A stretch of 64,000 nt of DNA from Rhinopithecimicrobium faecis. GTDB lineage: Bacteria; Bacteroidota; Bacteroidia; Sphingobacteriales; Sphingobacteriaceae. Under the pieces are notes generated by a model. That model saw only the letters and a list, made by a program, of their open reading frames with translations. It searched no databases and had not been told where the DNA came from. The position numbers and the translations under genes were made by a program. The first letter of the stretch is position 1, and every line of letters begins with the position of its first letter. The stretch lies in assembly GCA_017942165.1 (NCBI GenBank), contig JAGKSB010000002.1:248001-312000 (forward strand), in the 5' to 3' direction. Below are positions 35,653 through 43,846 of this stretch, piece by piece.

Positions 35653-38079
35653 TTAATTACGCAGAGGCTTACCTTTGGTCAACATAAATTGAATACGTTC
35701 CAACGTCTTTTTTTCCGCCGTTAATTGCAGGAAAGCTTCACGTTCGAGATCCAATAGATACTGCTCCGAAACTTCTGTGGGTGCCGATAGATCACCACCA
35801 CACATAACCCAACCTAATTTTTCAGAAATCTTCTGATCATGCTCGGAGATATAATTTCCGGCATACATTGAATTTGCTCCCGCATAGACAATACCTAGTC
35901 CCTGATTCCCCAGAACACGGATATCTGTGCGTGGTGCTTTTTGAATATACCCGGCCTCGGCTAGCTCTAAGGCTTTAGCTTTCGCGTCAGCTAGCAGGCG
36001 TGCGCGGTTCATGGTAATACCATATTTTCCAGCTTGCAGGTAGCCTAATTCAGCAGCTTCCACTGCTGAGGTGGACACTTTAGCCTGTCCAATGGTTAGG
36101 AACTTATCTTTTAAGGTATTTTGCACGATTTGATCGGCCTTAAATTCGTCGGAGGCACGTAAAGCAAACTCTTTAGAGCCACCGCCTCCAGGAATTACAC
36201 CGACACCAAACTCGACGAGCCCCATATACGTCTCGGCATGCAGCTGCACCCAGTCAGCATGCATGGCAAACTCACAACCGCCACCTAAAGTGAGGTTAAA
36301 TGGAGCTACGACTACAGGTATCGCGGAGTATCTTATGCGCATAGAAGTATTTTGGAACATACGTACCGCCATATTTAATTCGTCATAATCCTGCTCTACA
36401 GCCATCATAAAGATCATCCCTATATTGGCTCCCGCAGAAAAGTTCTTGCCATCATTAGCAATAACGAGCGCTTTAAAGTCCTTTTCAGCTAGGTCTATCG
36501 CCTTATTGATTCCTTGTAGGACATCCCCGCCAATGGTATTTAATTTCGTATGAAATTCACAGTTTAGGACGCCATCACCTAAGTCCGTTAATGTGACACC
36601 GGAGTTTTTCCATACTGTTTTTGAATCCCTAATATGATCGAGTACAATCAAACTTGAGGAGCCAGGAATTGGCTGATAAGCTTTAGACTTAATATCATAG
36701 TAGTGGCGTACGCCACCAATAACTTGATAGAAGGAGTCGCATCCTGCAGCAAGCATTTCATGGACCCATGCTGCGACCTCCCCTGTTTGTCCAGGAAGAC
36801 GCTTGGGCTCGGCCGCAATCTTCGCAAGGGTTTCTTTGACCCCTAGGGCATCCCAAACTTCAAAAGGACCTATTTCCCAGCCAAAGCCGGCGCGCATGCC
36901 ATCATCAATACGGAAGAAATCATCCGTAATCTCAGGCACCCGATTGGAAACATACTCAAAGAGTGGGTAGTGCATGGCGCGAAATAGCTCCCCTGCTTTA
37001 TCGGTACCCTTTTCATACACTTTCATGCGTTTACGAATATCTTCTACTCCTTTCGTTGCCTCTAGGGTGCTCGACTTCACCTTTTGCTGGCTAGCGAATT
37101 CAAAGGTTTGCAGATTTAAGGACAATATTTCCGACTGCCCTTGGGCATCTTTAACTTTTTTATAAAAACCTTGTTTTGTCTTTTCCCCTAACCACTTTTG
37201 CTCCACCATCTTGGCAATAAAGCTGGGTAGCTGAAAGACCCCTTTAGCTTCATCATCAGGTGCATTTTGCGCCAGACCATTTGCTACATTTACCAAGGTA
37301 TCCAGGCCTACGACATCGGCGGTACGGAAAGTCGCTGACTTAGGGTGCCCCATGGCAGGCCCTGTATATTTATCCACTTCCTCTACTGTCAAGCCGAGTG
37401 GCTCGATAAGGTGTGTGAGTGCCAACATGGAATAGACGCCTATTCTATTTCCTATAAAGGCTGGTGTATCCTTACATAAAACAACTGTTTTTCCTAAGTA
37501 TTTATCACCAAAATAAAGTAGGAAGTCTACGACTTCGGGTTTTGTCTGCGGGGAAGGGATAATTTCTAGCAGCTGCAAATAGCGTGGAGGATTAAAGAAA
37601 TGCGTTCCACAGAAGTGGGCGCCAAAATCTTCCGAACGTCCTTCTAGCATCAGATGAATGGGAATTCCGGAGGTATTGGAAGTAATTAATGTCCCAGGTT
37701 TACGAAATTGTTCTACCCGATCAAAGACAGATTTTTTTATGTCTAAGCGCTCTACGACAACTTCGATAATCCAGTCTACATCGGCAATATCTTTTAAGTT
37801 ATCATCAAAATTCCCTGTTTTTATTCGGGAGACATAGGACTTACTGTAGATAGGTGATGGATTGCTACGAATGGCAGTCTCTAAAGACTGATTAACGATA
37901 CGGTTTCGAACTTGAGGGGACGCTACGGATAGACCCTTCGCTTCTTCTGCTGGTAAGAGCTCTTTAGGAGCTATATCCAGGAGCAGTACATCGATACCGA
38001 TATTAGCAAAATGACATGCTATTCGGGACCCCATCACTCCGGATCCTAGAACGGCAATTCTTCTAATACTTCTGTTCAT
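35653..38079 (-). CDS. Fused 3-hydroxyacyl-CoA dehydrogenase/enoyl-CoA hydratase
   Basis: 808 residues carrying the two middle steps of beta-oxidation. The NAD-binding motif IAVLGSGVMGSRIACHF is at the N-terminus (~8-24), and the dehydrogenase helical domains extend to ~420. The crotonase-fold hydratase comes last (~490-700), with VIANDGKNFSAGANIGM and NLTLGGGCEFAMHADWV containing the oxyanion and catalytic Glu regions. This order is the reverse of E. coli FadB/FadJ (hydratase first). It is the second gene of the operon, 30 bp after marR. Confidence 0.93.
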   Translation of the reverse strand: MNRSIRRIAVLGSGVMGSRIACHFANIGIDVLLLDIAPKELLPAEEAKGLSVASPQVRNRIVNQSLETAIRSNPSPIYSKSYVSRIKTGNFDDNLKDIADVDWIIEVVVERLDIKKSVFDRVEQFRKPGTLITSNTSGIPIHLMLEGRSEDFGAHFCGTHFFNPPRYLQLLEIIPSPQTKPEVVDFLLYFGDKYLGKTVVLCKDTPAFIGNRIGVYSMLALTHLIEPLGLTVEEVDKYTGPAMGHPKSATFRTADVVGLDTLVNVANGLAQNAPDDEAKGVFQLPSFIAKMVEQKWLGEKTKQGFYKKVKDAQGQSEILSLNLQTFEFASQQKVKSSTLEATKGVEDIRKRMKVYEKGTDKAGELFRAMHYPLFEYVSNRVPEITDDFFRIDDGMRAGFGWEIGPFEVWDALGVKETLAKIAAEPKRLPGQTGEVAAWVHEMLAAGCDSFYQVIGGVRHYYDIKSKAYQPIPGSSSLIVLDHIRDSKTVWKNSGVTLTDLGDGVLNCEFHTKLNTIGGDVLQGINKAIDLAEKDFKALVIANDGKNFSAGANIGMIFMMAVEQDYDELNMAVRMFQNTSMRIRYSAIPVVVAPFNLTLGGGCEFAMHADWVQLHAETYMGLVEFGVGVIPGGGGSKEFALRASDEFKADQIVQNTLKDKFLTIGQAKVSTSAVEAAELGYLQAGKYGITMNRARLLADAKAKALELAEAGYIQKAPRTDIRVLGNQGLGIVYAGANSMYAGNYISEHDQKISEKLGWVMCGGDLSAPTEVSEQYLLDLEREAFLQLTAEKKTLERIQFMLTKGKPLRN

Positions 38080-38109
38080 CTCATTTAAGTTTATAATGCC
38101 TAAAGAAGG

Positions 38110-38574
38110 CTATCCTTCTTGACATTGATTTGTGTTAATTGGATTATAATTTGCGGCTAACAAATTCAATTTTGTCAGCGTTTTTATTAATTGATTTCGC
38201 TCCTTTTCCGACAGGTGCTGTTCCAGATATTGGTTAAAGTTGCGGACGACATCTTTAGCGACTTTTCGCTTCTCTCTACCTAAAGCTGTCAAATAAACTT
38301 TTACAGAACGCTTATCCGTTGCTGAAGCTTCGCGATAAATAAATCCCAGGGCTTCCAAGTTGGTTAATACCCGCGACAAACTCGTCGTCTTCACCCCTGT
38401 TAAATTGGCAATTTGTGACACTGCCGTCCCCTCCTTATGGATATTTATTAAAATATATCCTGCCGCTTGGGTGAACCCATGTTGTGCGGCAATGACATTA
38501 TATTTATTGGCTACTGTCTGCCAACCTGTTTTCAAAAAATAATCAATCGTGTTTCCCTGACTCATGTTTTTCAT
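38110..38574 (-). CDS. MarR family transcriptional regulator
   Basis: 154 residues. Winged helix-turn-helix core with AVSQIANLTGVKTTSLSRVL (~50-70) and the wing region YREASATDKRSVKVYLT. It is the first gene of the beta-oxidation operon, so it probably represses this operon and responds to an acyl-CoA or fatty acid ligand (inference). A palindrome TTGATATCAA overlaps the promoter -33 region and another inverted repeat lies near the predicted start site. The alternative start is the ATG at 38565. Confidence 0.92.
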   Translation of the reverse strand: MKNMSQGNTIDYFLKTGWQTVANKYNVIAAQHGFTQAAGYILINIHKEGTAVSQIANLTGVKTTSLSRVLTNLEALGFIYREASATDKRSVKVYLTALGREKRKVAKDVVRNFNQYLEQHLSEKERNQLIKTLTKLNLLAANYNPINTNQCQEG

Positions 38575-38600
38575 AAATAATTTTTGCTATGCAAGCATAT

Positions 38601-38631
38601 CAAATCTACAGTAAAAATTATTGATATCAAA
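38601..38631 (-). promoter_or_regulatory. Promoter of the marR-fad operon with candidate MarR operator
   Basis: On the minus strand TTTG (38631-38628), a 19-bp spacer and TAGATTTG (38608-38601) match the Bacteroidota -33/-7 consensus exactly. The palindrome TTGATATCAA (38621-38630) overlaps the -33 element. A TATGC-AA-GCATA inverted repeat (38588-38599) lies at the expected start point. Both are reasonable operator sites for the MarR protein encoded by the first gene. Confidence 0.75.
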
Positions 38632-38872
38632 GTTTTTATCTTTAAAAAATATATTATTTTGGCAGCTTTGAATAAATAATATATTTTCCATAAACAATCA
38701 ATTCATGCAAAATTCCTACAACCTAGGTTGCTCAGATTAACCGAGCTAAGAAATAAACGAAAGACAATGTTGAAAACTTTTAAAAACTTTAAATCAGTAA
38801 GTTATCTAAAAGTGTTGAAAACTTATTAACAATAAAATTTCCATATACAGAAATTTATCGATTAACTTTGCA
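38632..38872. other. AT-rich divergent intergenic region with a direct 12-bp repeat
   Basis: This is most of the 313-bp gap between marR (minus) and the oxygenase gene (plus). It holds two identical 12-mers TGTTGAAAACTT (38768-38779 and 38813-38824). Their complement contains TTTTCAACA, two mismatches from the DnaA box TTATCCACA. The surroundings are very AT-rich. No reading frame was found. Confidence 0.5.
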
Positions 38873-38880
38873 AAAACAAA
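38873..38880 (+). promoter_or_regulatory. Candidate oxygenase promoter -7 element
   Basis: TAACTTTG matches TAnnTTTG and ends 7 bp before the ATG at 38888, so the leader would be very short. No -33 motif at 19 bp. Confidence 0.5.
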
Positions 38881-38887
38881 CGGAAAG

Positions 38888-39850
38888 ATGGCATTAGTAA
38901 ATATTCCAAGATTAGACTTGCTAAACTACACCCAAGGTACAGCTGAGCAACGTCAACAATTCACCCAAGATATTGGGAAAGCTTTTAACGAAACTGGTTT
39001 TGTAACCATTGCAAATCATGGTTTAGATCAAGCTTTAATTGAAGAATTATACCAAGTAGTTCCTGCATTCTTTAATCTACCTGCAGCAACAAAAGAAAAA
39101 TATGAGTTTCCAGAGCTTGCGGGACAGCGTGGATATACCACTAAAGGACGTGAAAAAGCGAAAGATTCTACAACACCAGACTTAAAAGAATTCTGGCAAC
39201 GCGGTCAAACTATCGTTGGGGAGACATACAGTAAAACTGATTTCCCGGACAACCCAACAGTTACGGAATTACCGCGGTTTAACGAGATTACGGCGGAAGT
39301 ATATCAGAAACTTGAGAATGCCGGTCGTCAGCTATTAAAGGCTATTGCTACCTACTTAGAGTTAGAGGAAGATTATTTTGAGTCTAAGGTTATTAACGGA
39401 AACTCCATCTTACGTGCTATTCACTATTTTCCAATTGAAAACCCAGACGCTTTAGCACCGGATGCTGTTCGCGCTGGCGCACATGAAGACATCAACTTAA
39501 TCACCTTATTAATAGGCGCTTCTGCAGATGGATTAGAAGTGATGACAAAAGATGGCGAATGGTTCCCTATCAAAGCGAATGGTGACGATATCGTTATCAA
39601 CGTAGGAGATATGTTACAACGGTTAACGAATAATAAGTTAAAGTCTACTACGCACCGTGTGGTTAACCCACCACGTGAACTGATGAAGACCTCACGTTAC
39701 TCGATCCCATTCTTCTTGCACCCGAAATCAGAAATGAGCCTAGCGTGCTTAGATTCTTGTATTTCAGAGGCATATCCAAAAGCGTACCCAGACTATACTG
39801 CTGGTCAATATTTGGATGAGCGCTTGAGAGAGATTGGCTTAAAGATGTAA
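38888..39850 (+). CDS. Isopenicillin N synthase-like 2OG-Fe(II) oxygenase
   Basis: 320 residues, non-haem iron/2-oxoglutarate oxygenase fold. The N-terminal DIOX_N part (IPRLDLLNYT, NETGFVTIANHG) is followed by the catalytic jelly roll. Iron ligands are His and Asp in GAHEDINLITLL (~198-200) and the distal His in STTHRVVNPP (~255). The 2OG-binding Arg and Ser are in TSRYSIPFFLHP. No beta-lactam or specialised-metabolite genes are nearby, so the substrate is unknown. It ends at a strong terminator. Confidence 0.92.
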   Translation: MALVNIPRLDLLNYTQGTAEQRQQFTQDIGKAFNETGFVTIANHGLDQALIEELYQVVPAFFNLPAATKEKYEFPELAGQRGYTTKGREKAKDSTTPDLKEFWQRGQTIVGETYSKTDFPDNPTVTELPRFNEITAEVYQKLENAGRQLLKAIATYLELEEDYFESKVINGNSILRAIHYFPIENPDALAPDAVRAGAHEDINLITLLIGASADGLEVMTKDGEWFPIKANGDDIVINVGDMLQRLTNNKLKSTTHRVVNPPRELMKTSRYSIPFFLHPKSEMSLACLDSCISEAYPKAYPDYTAGQYLDERLREIGLKM

Positions 39851-39883
39851 GTTTTCCAACTTAATAAATACAATACATCCTAT

Positions 39884-39927
39884 AAACATAGGGTATGTTA
39901 GCTAACATACCCTATGTTTATTATTTT
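39884..39927. terminator. Strong bidirectional terminator
   Basis: A perfect 36-bp palindrome (39884-39919; arms AAACATAGGGTATGTTAG and complement) with a following T-rich tract lies between the convergent oxygenase and MmcQ/YjbR genes. Confidence 0.85.
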
Positions 39928-40250
39928 TTCTTGGGGGACACAAGAGCAAAAGAATGATCAATTAGGTCTTTCAGCTGTTGATCAGAAAGCTCCCTATTTG
40001 CATAGACCGTATTCCAGTGTTTTTTATTCATATGATACCCCGGAAAGACCGTTTGCGGATAGTGCTCCCGCAGGATTAGCGCATGCTCAGGGTCACATTT
40101 GACATTAAACTTCAGCTCTTCATCGGAGAGGTTCACGAGGACAAATATTTTCCCGAAGGTTTTAAACACCAAGGTGTCAGGGCCAAAAGGAAGTTCTTCC
40201 GTCACCGGATCTTTAGCCAGGCAGTAGCGGTGTAAATCTTCAATATGCAT
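39921..40250 (-). CDS. MmcQ/YjbR family protein
   Basis: 109 residues. The N-terminal YCLAKDPVTEELPFGPDTLVFKTFGKIF and the later KHWNTVYANRELSDQQLKDLI segments fit the MmcQ/YjbR (CyaY-like fold) family. Members are often labelled DNA-binding on structural grounds, but no function is established. It lies 24 bp downstream of the thioredoxin-like gene on the same strand and ends at the shared terminator. Confidence 0.88.
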   Translation of the reverse strand: MHIEDLHRYCLAKDPVTEELPFGPDTLVFKTFGKIFVLVNLSDEELKFNVKCDPEHALILREHYPQTVFPGYHMNKKHWNTVYANRELSDQQLKDLIDHSFALVSPKKK

Positions 40251-40274
40251 CGTATAAGTAGTTAGTTAACCCGT

Positions 40275-40841
40275 CTATTTACTGGAAAGTATCGCAACTA
40301 TTTCCTGCTGTATACAAGCTCCTTTATCGGCATTATACCAATTTTGAACTTCCGTCTTAATTGCATCTAAGGATAATCCTTCCGCTTTTAATTGCTCAAA
40401 AAGCTGCTGACAAGCTGCCGGGCGTGGGCCCCAGATAGCAGAATCTTCTCCCTGCGCATTGCGGATTACTAATTTTGGAATTGCCTGAGCGCCATTTGTT
40501 AAATAATGTTTTATGGAAAATGGTTTACTGTCCCGCAATTCCACCTCGAAAGTAATTAAGGGGTTCACTTGCGACATCAGGTACAACATGGGAACGCTGT
40601 GTGCAGCATCCCCACACCAAGGCTCCGTAATCACAAGCCATGTCTGTGCTTCACTGACAGCTTTGAGCGCAGCTTTAGCCGATTCCGAAAGCTCAAACTT
40701 CTTCAACCAGCGTGCGCTACGGCTCACATTAAGTTTGGTATAGGTTAAGTAATCGGCTTCTTGATAAGCAGGATAATCGTGAGGTTGCGTAAGTACGCGG
40801 TTCATTAAATCTATGTAATCATTAAAATTCATCGCAAACAT
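40275..40841 (-). CDS. Thioredoxin-fold protein with single-cysteine motif
   Basis: 188 residues. The thioredoxin-like core contains TWLVITEPWCGDAAHSVPML (~65-85), where the usual CxxC reads CGDA, leaving one Cys. AIPKLVIRNAQG (~117) supplies the cis-Pro. This EPWCGDAA pattern is typical of a Bacteroidota thioredoxin-family group. Without a resolving Cys it would not act as a classical dithiol oxidoreductase, so thiol-exchange or binding roles are more likely. The start may be the ATG at 40832 instead. It precedes the MmcQ/YjbR gene. Confidence 0.85.
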   Translation of the reverse strand: MFAMNFNDYIDLMNRVLTQPHDYPAYQEADYLTYTKLNVSRSARWLKKFELSESAKAALKAVSEAQTWLVITEPWCGDAAHSVPMLYLMSQVNPLITFEVELRDSKPFSIKHYLTNGAQAIPKLVIRNAQGEDSAIWGPRPAACQQLFEQLKAEGLSLDAIKTEVQNWYNADKGACIQQEIVAILSSK

Positions 40842-40929
40842 TTTAGGATAAACAGCTATTTTTAAGCAATACTACTAAAAAACTGACATACATTGCACTG
40901 TTTCGCAAATACGACAGTAGGTAAAGCGT

Positions 40930-40986
40930 CAAAAATGACAAGATGTCATTTTTGAGCCCCTAAAAATACTTGGCACAAGGCTTGTG
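40930..40986 (+). promoter_or_regulatory. dnaK control region: inverted repeat plus sigma54-like promoter
   Basis: A perfect 11-bp inverted repeat CAAAAATGACA (40930-40940) / TGTCATTTTTG (40944-40954) is followed 15 bp later by TTGGCAC (40970-40976), a 5-bp gap and TTGTG (40982-40986). This matches the sigma54 -24/-12 pattern in spacing, with GT in place of the -12 GC. A further TGACA half-site occurs at 40884-40888. No TAnnTTTG element was found here. Predicted leader about 45 nt. Confidence 0.55.
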
Positions 40987-41041
40987 TATAGCCTAATACA
41001 ATTAATTAAGAATAAAAGTAAAAAATTAAATATATAAAATT

Positions 41042-42934
41042 ATGTCAAAAATTATTGGAATCGACTTAGGAACTACCAACTCTTGTGTTGCGGTTATGGA
41101 AGGTAACGAGCCGGTAGTAATTGCTAACAACGAAGGTAAACGTACTACTCCATCAATTGTAGCATTTGTTGAAAATGGTGAGCGTAAAGTTGGGGACCCT
41201 GCAAAACGTCAAGCAATTACAAATCCAGAAAAAACGATTTATTCAATTAAACGTTTTATGGGTTCTTCTTACAGCGAGTCTGTAAAAGAATTAGAGCACG
41301 TTCCATACAATGTAGTAAAAGGCGACAACAATACTCCACGTGTGGAAATTGACGACCGCAAATATACGCCTCAAGAGATTTCTGCAATGGTTCTTCAAAA
41401 AATGAAGAAAACTGCTGAAGATTTCTTAGGTCAAGAAGTTACAGAAGCGGTTATTACTGTTCCTGCATACTTTAACGATGCACAACGTCAAGCTACGAAA
41501 GAAGCGGGTGAAATCGCTGGTTTAACAGTTAAGCGTATTATCAATGAGCCTACAGCTGCAGCGTTAGCATACGGTTTAGATAAAGCAGACAGAGACATGA
41601 AAATTGTTGTTTTTGACTGTGGTGGTGGTACACATGACGTTTCTGTTTTAGAATTAGGTGATGGTGTTTTCGAAGTAAAATCTACAGATGGTGATACTCA
41701 CTTAGGTGGTGATGACTTTGATAACGTATTAATCGACTGGTTAAATACTGAATTCAAAAACGAAAATGGTGGTTTTGACTTGAAAAAAGATCCAATGGCA
41801 TTACAACGCTTAAAAGAAGCGGCTGAAAAAGCTAAGATTGAATTATCAAGCACGACTACAACTGAAATAAACTTACCTTACATTACAGCTGACGCGACAG
41901 GTCCTAAACACTTAGTACGTACATTATCACGTGCTAAATTTGAGGCTTTAGCTGCAGATTTAATCAAACGTACAATTGACCCTTGTCGTTCAGCATTGAA
42001 AAATGCAGGTTACTCGACAGCAGATATCGACGAAATTATCTTAGTAGGTGGTTCAACTCGTATCCCTGCAATCGTTGACGCTGTAAAAGCATTCTTCGGT
42101 AAAGAGCCTTCTAAAGGTGTGAACCCGGATGAGGTCGTAGCATTAGGTGCTGCAATCCAAGGTGGTGTATTAACAGGTGAAGTGAAAGACGTATTATTAT
42201 TAGACGTTACTCCTTTATCGTTAGGTATCGAAACAATGGGTGGTGTAATGACTAAATTAATCGAAGCTAACACGACGATTCCTACACGTAAGTCAGAAAC
42301 TTTCTCTACAGCATCTGATAACCAACCATCTGTTGAGATTCACTGTTTACAAGGTGAGCGTCCAATGGCGGCACAAAACCGTACTATCGGTCGTTTCCAC
42401 TTAAATGATATCCCTCAAGCACCACGTGGTATTCCACAAATCGAAGTAACTTTCGATATCGATGCAAATGGTATCATCAAAGTATCTGCGAAAGATAAAG
42501 CAACTGGTAAAGAGCAAAATATCCGTATTGAAGCTTCTTCTGGTTTATCGGACGAAGAAATCAAAAAAATGAAAGAAGAAGCTGAAGCAAATGCTGAAGC
42601 GGATCAAAAATTAAAAGAAGAAGTTGATAAAGTTAATGCTGCTGATGCTTTAATTTTCTCTACAGAGAAACAATTAAAAGAATTTGGTGACAAAGTCCCT
42701 GCGGATAAAAAAGCACCAATTGAAGCTGGTTTAACGAAATTAAAAGCTGCATTTGAAGCGAGAGATTTAGCGACTATTGACGTTGCTTCTGAAGAGCTTA
42801 CTGCTGCTTGGAACGTTGCTTCTGAAGATATGTACAAAGCTTCTCAAGAAGGTTCAGCTCCACAAGGTGCTCCTGCTAAAGAAAACAAAGGTGGCGACGA
42901 CGTTACTGATGTTGAATACGAAGAAGTTAAGTAA
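41042..42934 (+). CDS. dnaK: Molecular chaperone DnaK (Hsp70)
   Basis: 630 residues. N-terminal actin-like ATPase domain: [17 protein letters not shown] at the start, [17 protein letters not shown] (~140), [17 protein letters not shown] (~196) and [11 protein letters not shown] (~337). The linker [15 protein letters not shown] (~383) leads to the substrate-binding beta-sandwich and helical lid, and a flexible C-terminus ends in [12 protein letters not shown]. It folds proteins with DnaJ and GrpE, neither of which is encoded adjacent. The control region upstream is sigma54-like. A strong terminator follows. Confidence 0.98.
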   Translation: MSKIIGIDLGTTNSCVAVMEGNEPVVIANNEGKRTTPSIVAFVENGERKVGDPAKRQAITNPEKTIYSIKRFMGSSYSESVKELEHVPYNVVKGDNNTPRVEIDDRKYTPQEISAMVLQKMKKTAEDFLGQEVTEAVITVPAYFNDAQRQATKEAGEIAGLTVKRIINEPTAAALAYGLDKADRDMKIVVFDCGGGTHDVSVLELGDGVFEVKSTDGDTHLGGDDFDNVLIDWLNTEFKNENGGFDLKKDPMALQRLKEAAEKAKIELSSTTTTEINLPYITADATGPKHLVRTLSRAKFEALAADLIKRTIDPCRSALKNAGYSTADIDEIILVGGSTRIPAIVDAVKAFFGKEPSKGVNPDEVVALGAAIQGGVLTGEVKDVLLLDVTPLSLGIETMGGVMTKLIEANTTIPTRKSETFSTASDNQPSVEIHCLQGERPMAAQNRTIGRFHLNDIPQAPRGIPQIEVTFDIDANGIIKVSAKDKATGKEQNIRIEASSGLSDEEIKKMKEEAEANAEADQKLKEEVDKVNAADALIFSTEKQLKEFGDKVPADKKAPIEAGLTKLKAAFEARDLATIDVASEELTAAWNVASEDMYKASQEGSAPQGAPAKENKGGDDVTDVEYEEVK

Positions 42935-42951
42935 TAACTAATCGCATATAG

Positions 42952-42987
42952 AAAAGGGGTTGAATACATGTATTCAACCCCTTTTTG
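42952..42987 (+). terminator. dnaK terminator
   Basis: A perfect palindrome (GAAAAGGGGTTGAATACA and its complement, 42952-42985) ends in a T run. It lies 17 bp after dnaK and also faces the convergent DUF2459 gene. Confidence 0.85.
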
Positions 42988-43002
42988 CTATTTACCCCCT
43001 TT

Positions 43003-43043
43003 ATAAGGACCTATTTTTTTATAATAAGGACTTATTTTTTATA
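43003..43043. repeat. 20/21-bp tandem duplication spanning the DUF2459 stop codon
   Basis: Two adjacent copies (43003-43023, 21 bp; 43024-43043, 20 bp) share ATAAGGAC-TATTTTTT-ATA with one substitution and one T indel. The right copy covers the last codons and TAA of the minus-strand DUF2459 gene. The left copy is directly downstream. Confidence 0.88.
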
Positions 43044-43718
43044 GTGCGATAAGATCCCTTTATCAAATGATGCCCATATACCAGCGGGCATATTTGCTTT
43101 CTTAAGGGCTGTATTAGCCCAAGTATTGCAGGAATGAAACATACTATAGGAACCTTTGGCTTCATAGAATGCATCATCCTGACCATACTGTGCCGTTGTA
43201 TGTATAAAAATTGGCTTTCCTGCTGCATCCAAATCTAAGGATCCTTTTACATAGTCTATAAGTGTCTGATATTGTATACTATCGATCATATATTCATAAC
43301 ACAGGTCTGACAAGACCATCTTCTTATGATAACTGACATGCAAGGCTGTCTCTCCAAGTCCGGTAGCTGCCACAAAGGCTGTCGAAGCTTTTAAATCTTT
43401 CCACTCCGGGGTATTTAAATAAAATCCCTTATCTCCCCAGCCTACACCGACATACTGATAAGAGCTGCTGTCGGTACCTAAATTATTAGTCAATGGAAAT
43501 AAGGAGGTCCAATCCATCTGCTGCTGCCGTATAGGGAAAACTAAATCGGTATGTACGTCATTGGAAAATACAAATACTTTAATAGTCTTAGGAAGTGTTC
43601 CTGCAGTCTGAGAGGCCGACATCCTCGAAAGGATGCTTTCCGTAAGAACATAAATTAACAGGATTGCTATAATTCCAAAAATTACTCCAAATAGAACTTT
43701 CATTATTTTCTTAATCAT
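43032..43718 (-). CDS. DUF2459/TIGR02117 family exported protein
   Basis: 228 residues. One N-terminal hydrophobic segment (~8-28) acts as a signal anchor. Conserved motifs are FSNDVHTDLVFPI (~51), YVGVGWGDKGFYLNTPEW (~90) and FHSCNTWANTALKKA (~195), giving His, Asp and Cys residues suggestive of a papain-like/NlpC-type active site (inference). The family, first noticed near urease regions, has no known function. The neighbours, dnaK and a sugar nucleotidyltransferase, do not suggest a pathway. The gene's tail is duplicated past the stop. Confidence 0.85.
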   Translation of the reverse strand: MIKKIMKVLFGVIFGIIAILLIYVLTESILSRMSASQTAGTLPKTIKVFVFSNDVHTDLVFPIRQQQMDWTSLFPLTNNLGTDSSSYQYVGVGWGDKGFYLNTPEWKDLKASTAFVAATGLGETALHVSYHKKMVLSDLCYEYMIDSIQYQTLIDYVKGSLDLDAAGKPIFIHTTAQYGQDDAFYEAKGSYSMFHSCNTWANTALKKANMPAGIWASFDKGILSHYKK

Positions 43719-43773
43719 ACCTTAACTTTATAAATCATAGACAAACAAGCCGGTAATTTGTTGGCAGAAAAGC

Positions 43774-43806
43774 ATAAAAAAACCTGCCAAAATATTGGCA
43801 GGTTTT
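43774..43806 (-). terminator. Intrinsic terminator after the nucleotidyltransferase gene
   Basis: Arms AAAACCTGCCAA and TTGGCAGGTTTT with a 4-nt loop are followed on the minus strand by a T run. It separates the nucleotidyltransferase and DUF2459 transcripts. Confidence 0.8.
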
Positions 43807-43810
43807 AAAT

Positions 43811-43846
43811 ATTAAAGAATTTCTAAATAGAATTAAAATAATTTCT
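43811..43846. repeat. Degraded ~22-bp duplication spanning the nucleotidyltransferase stop codon
   Basis: On the minus strand AGAAATTATTTTAAT (ending the gene, with its TAA) recurs 22 bp downstream as AGAAATTCTTTAAT, with one substitution and one deletion. It resembles an older version of the sharper duplications elsewhere in the window. Confidence 0.55.
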
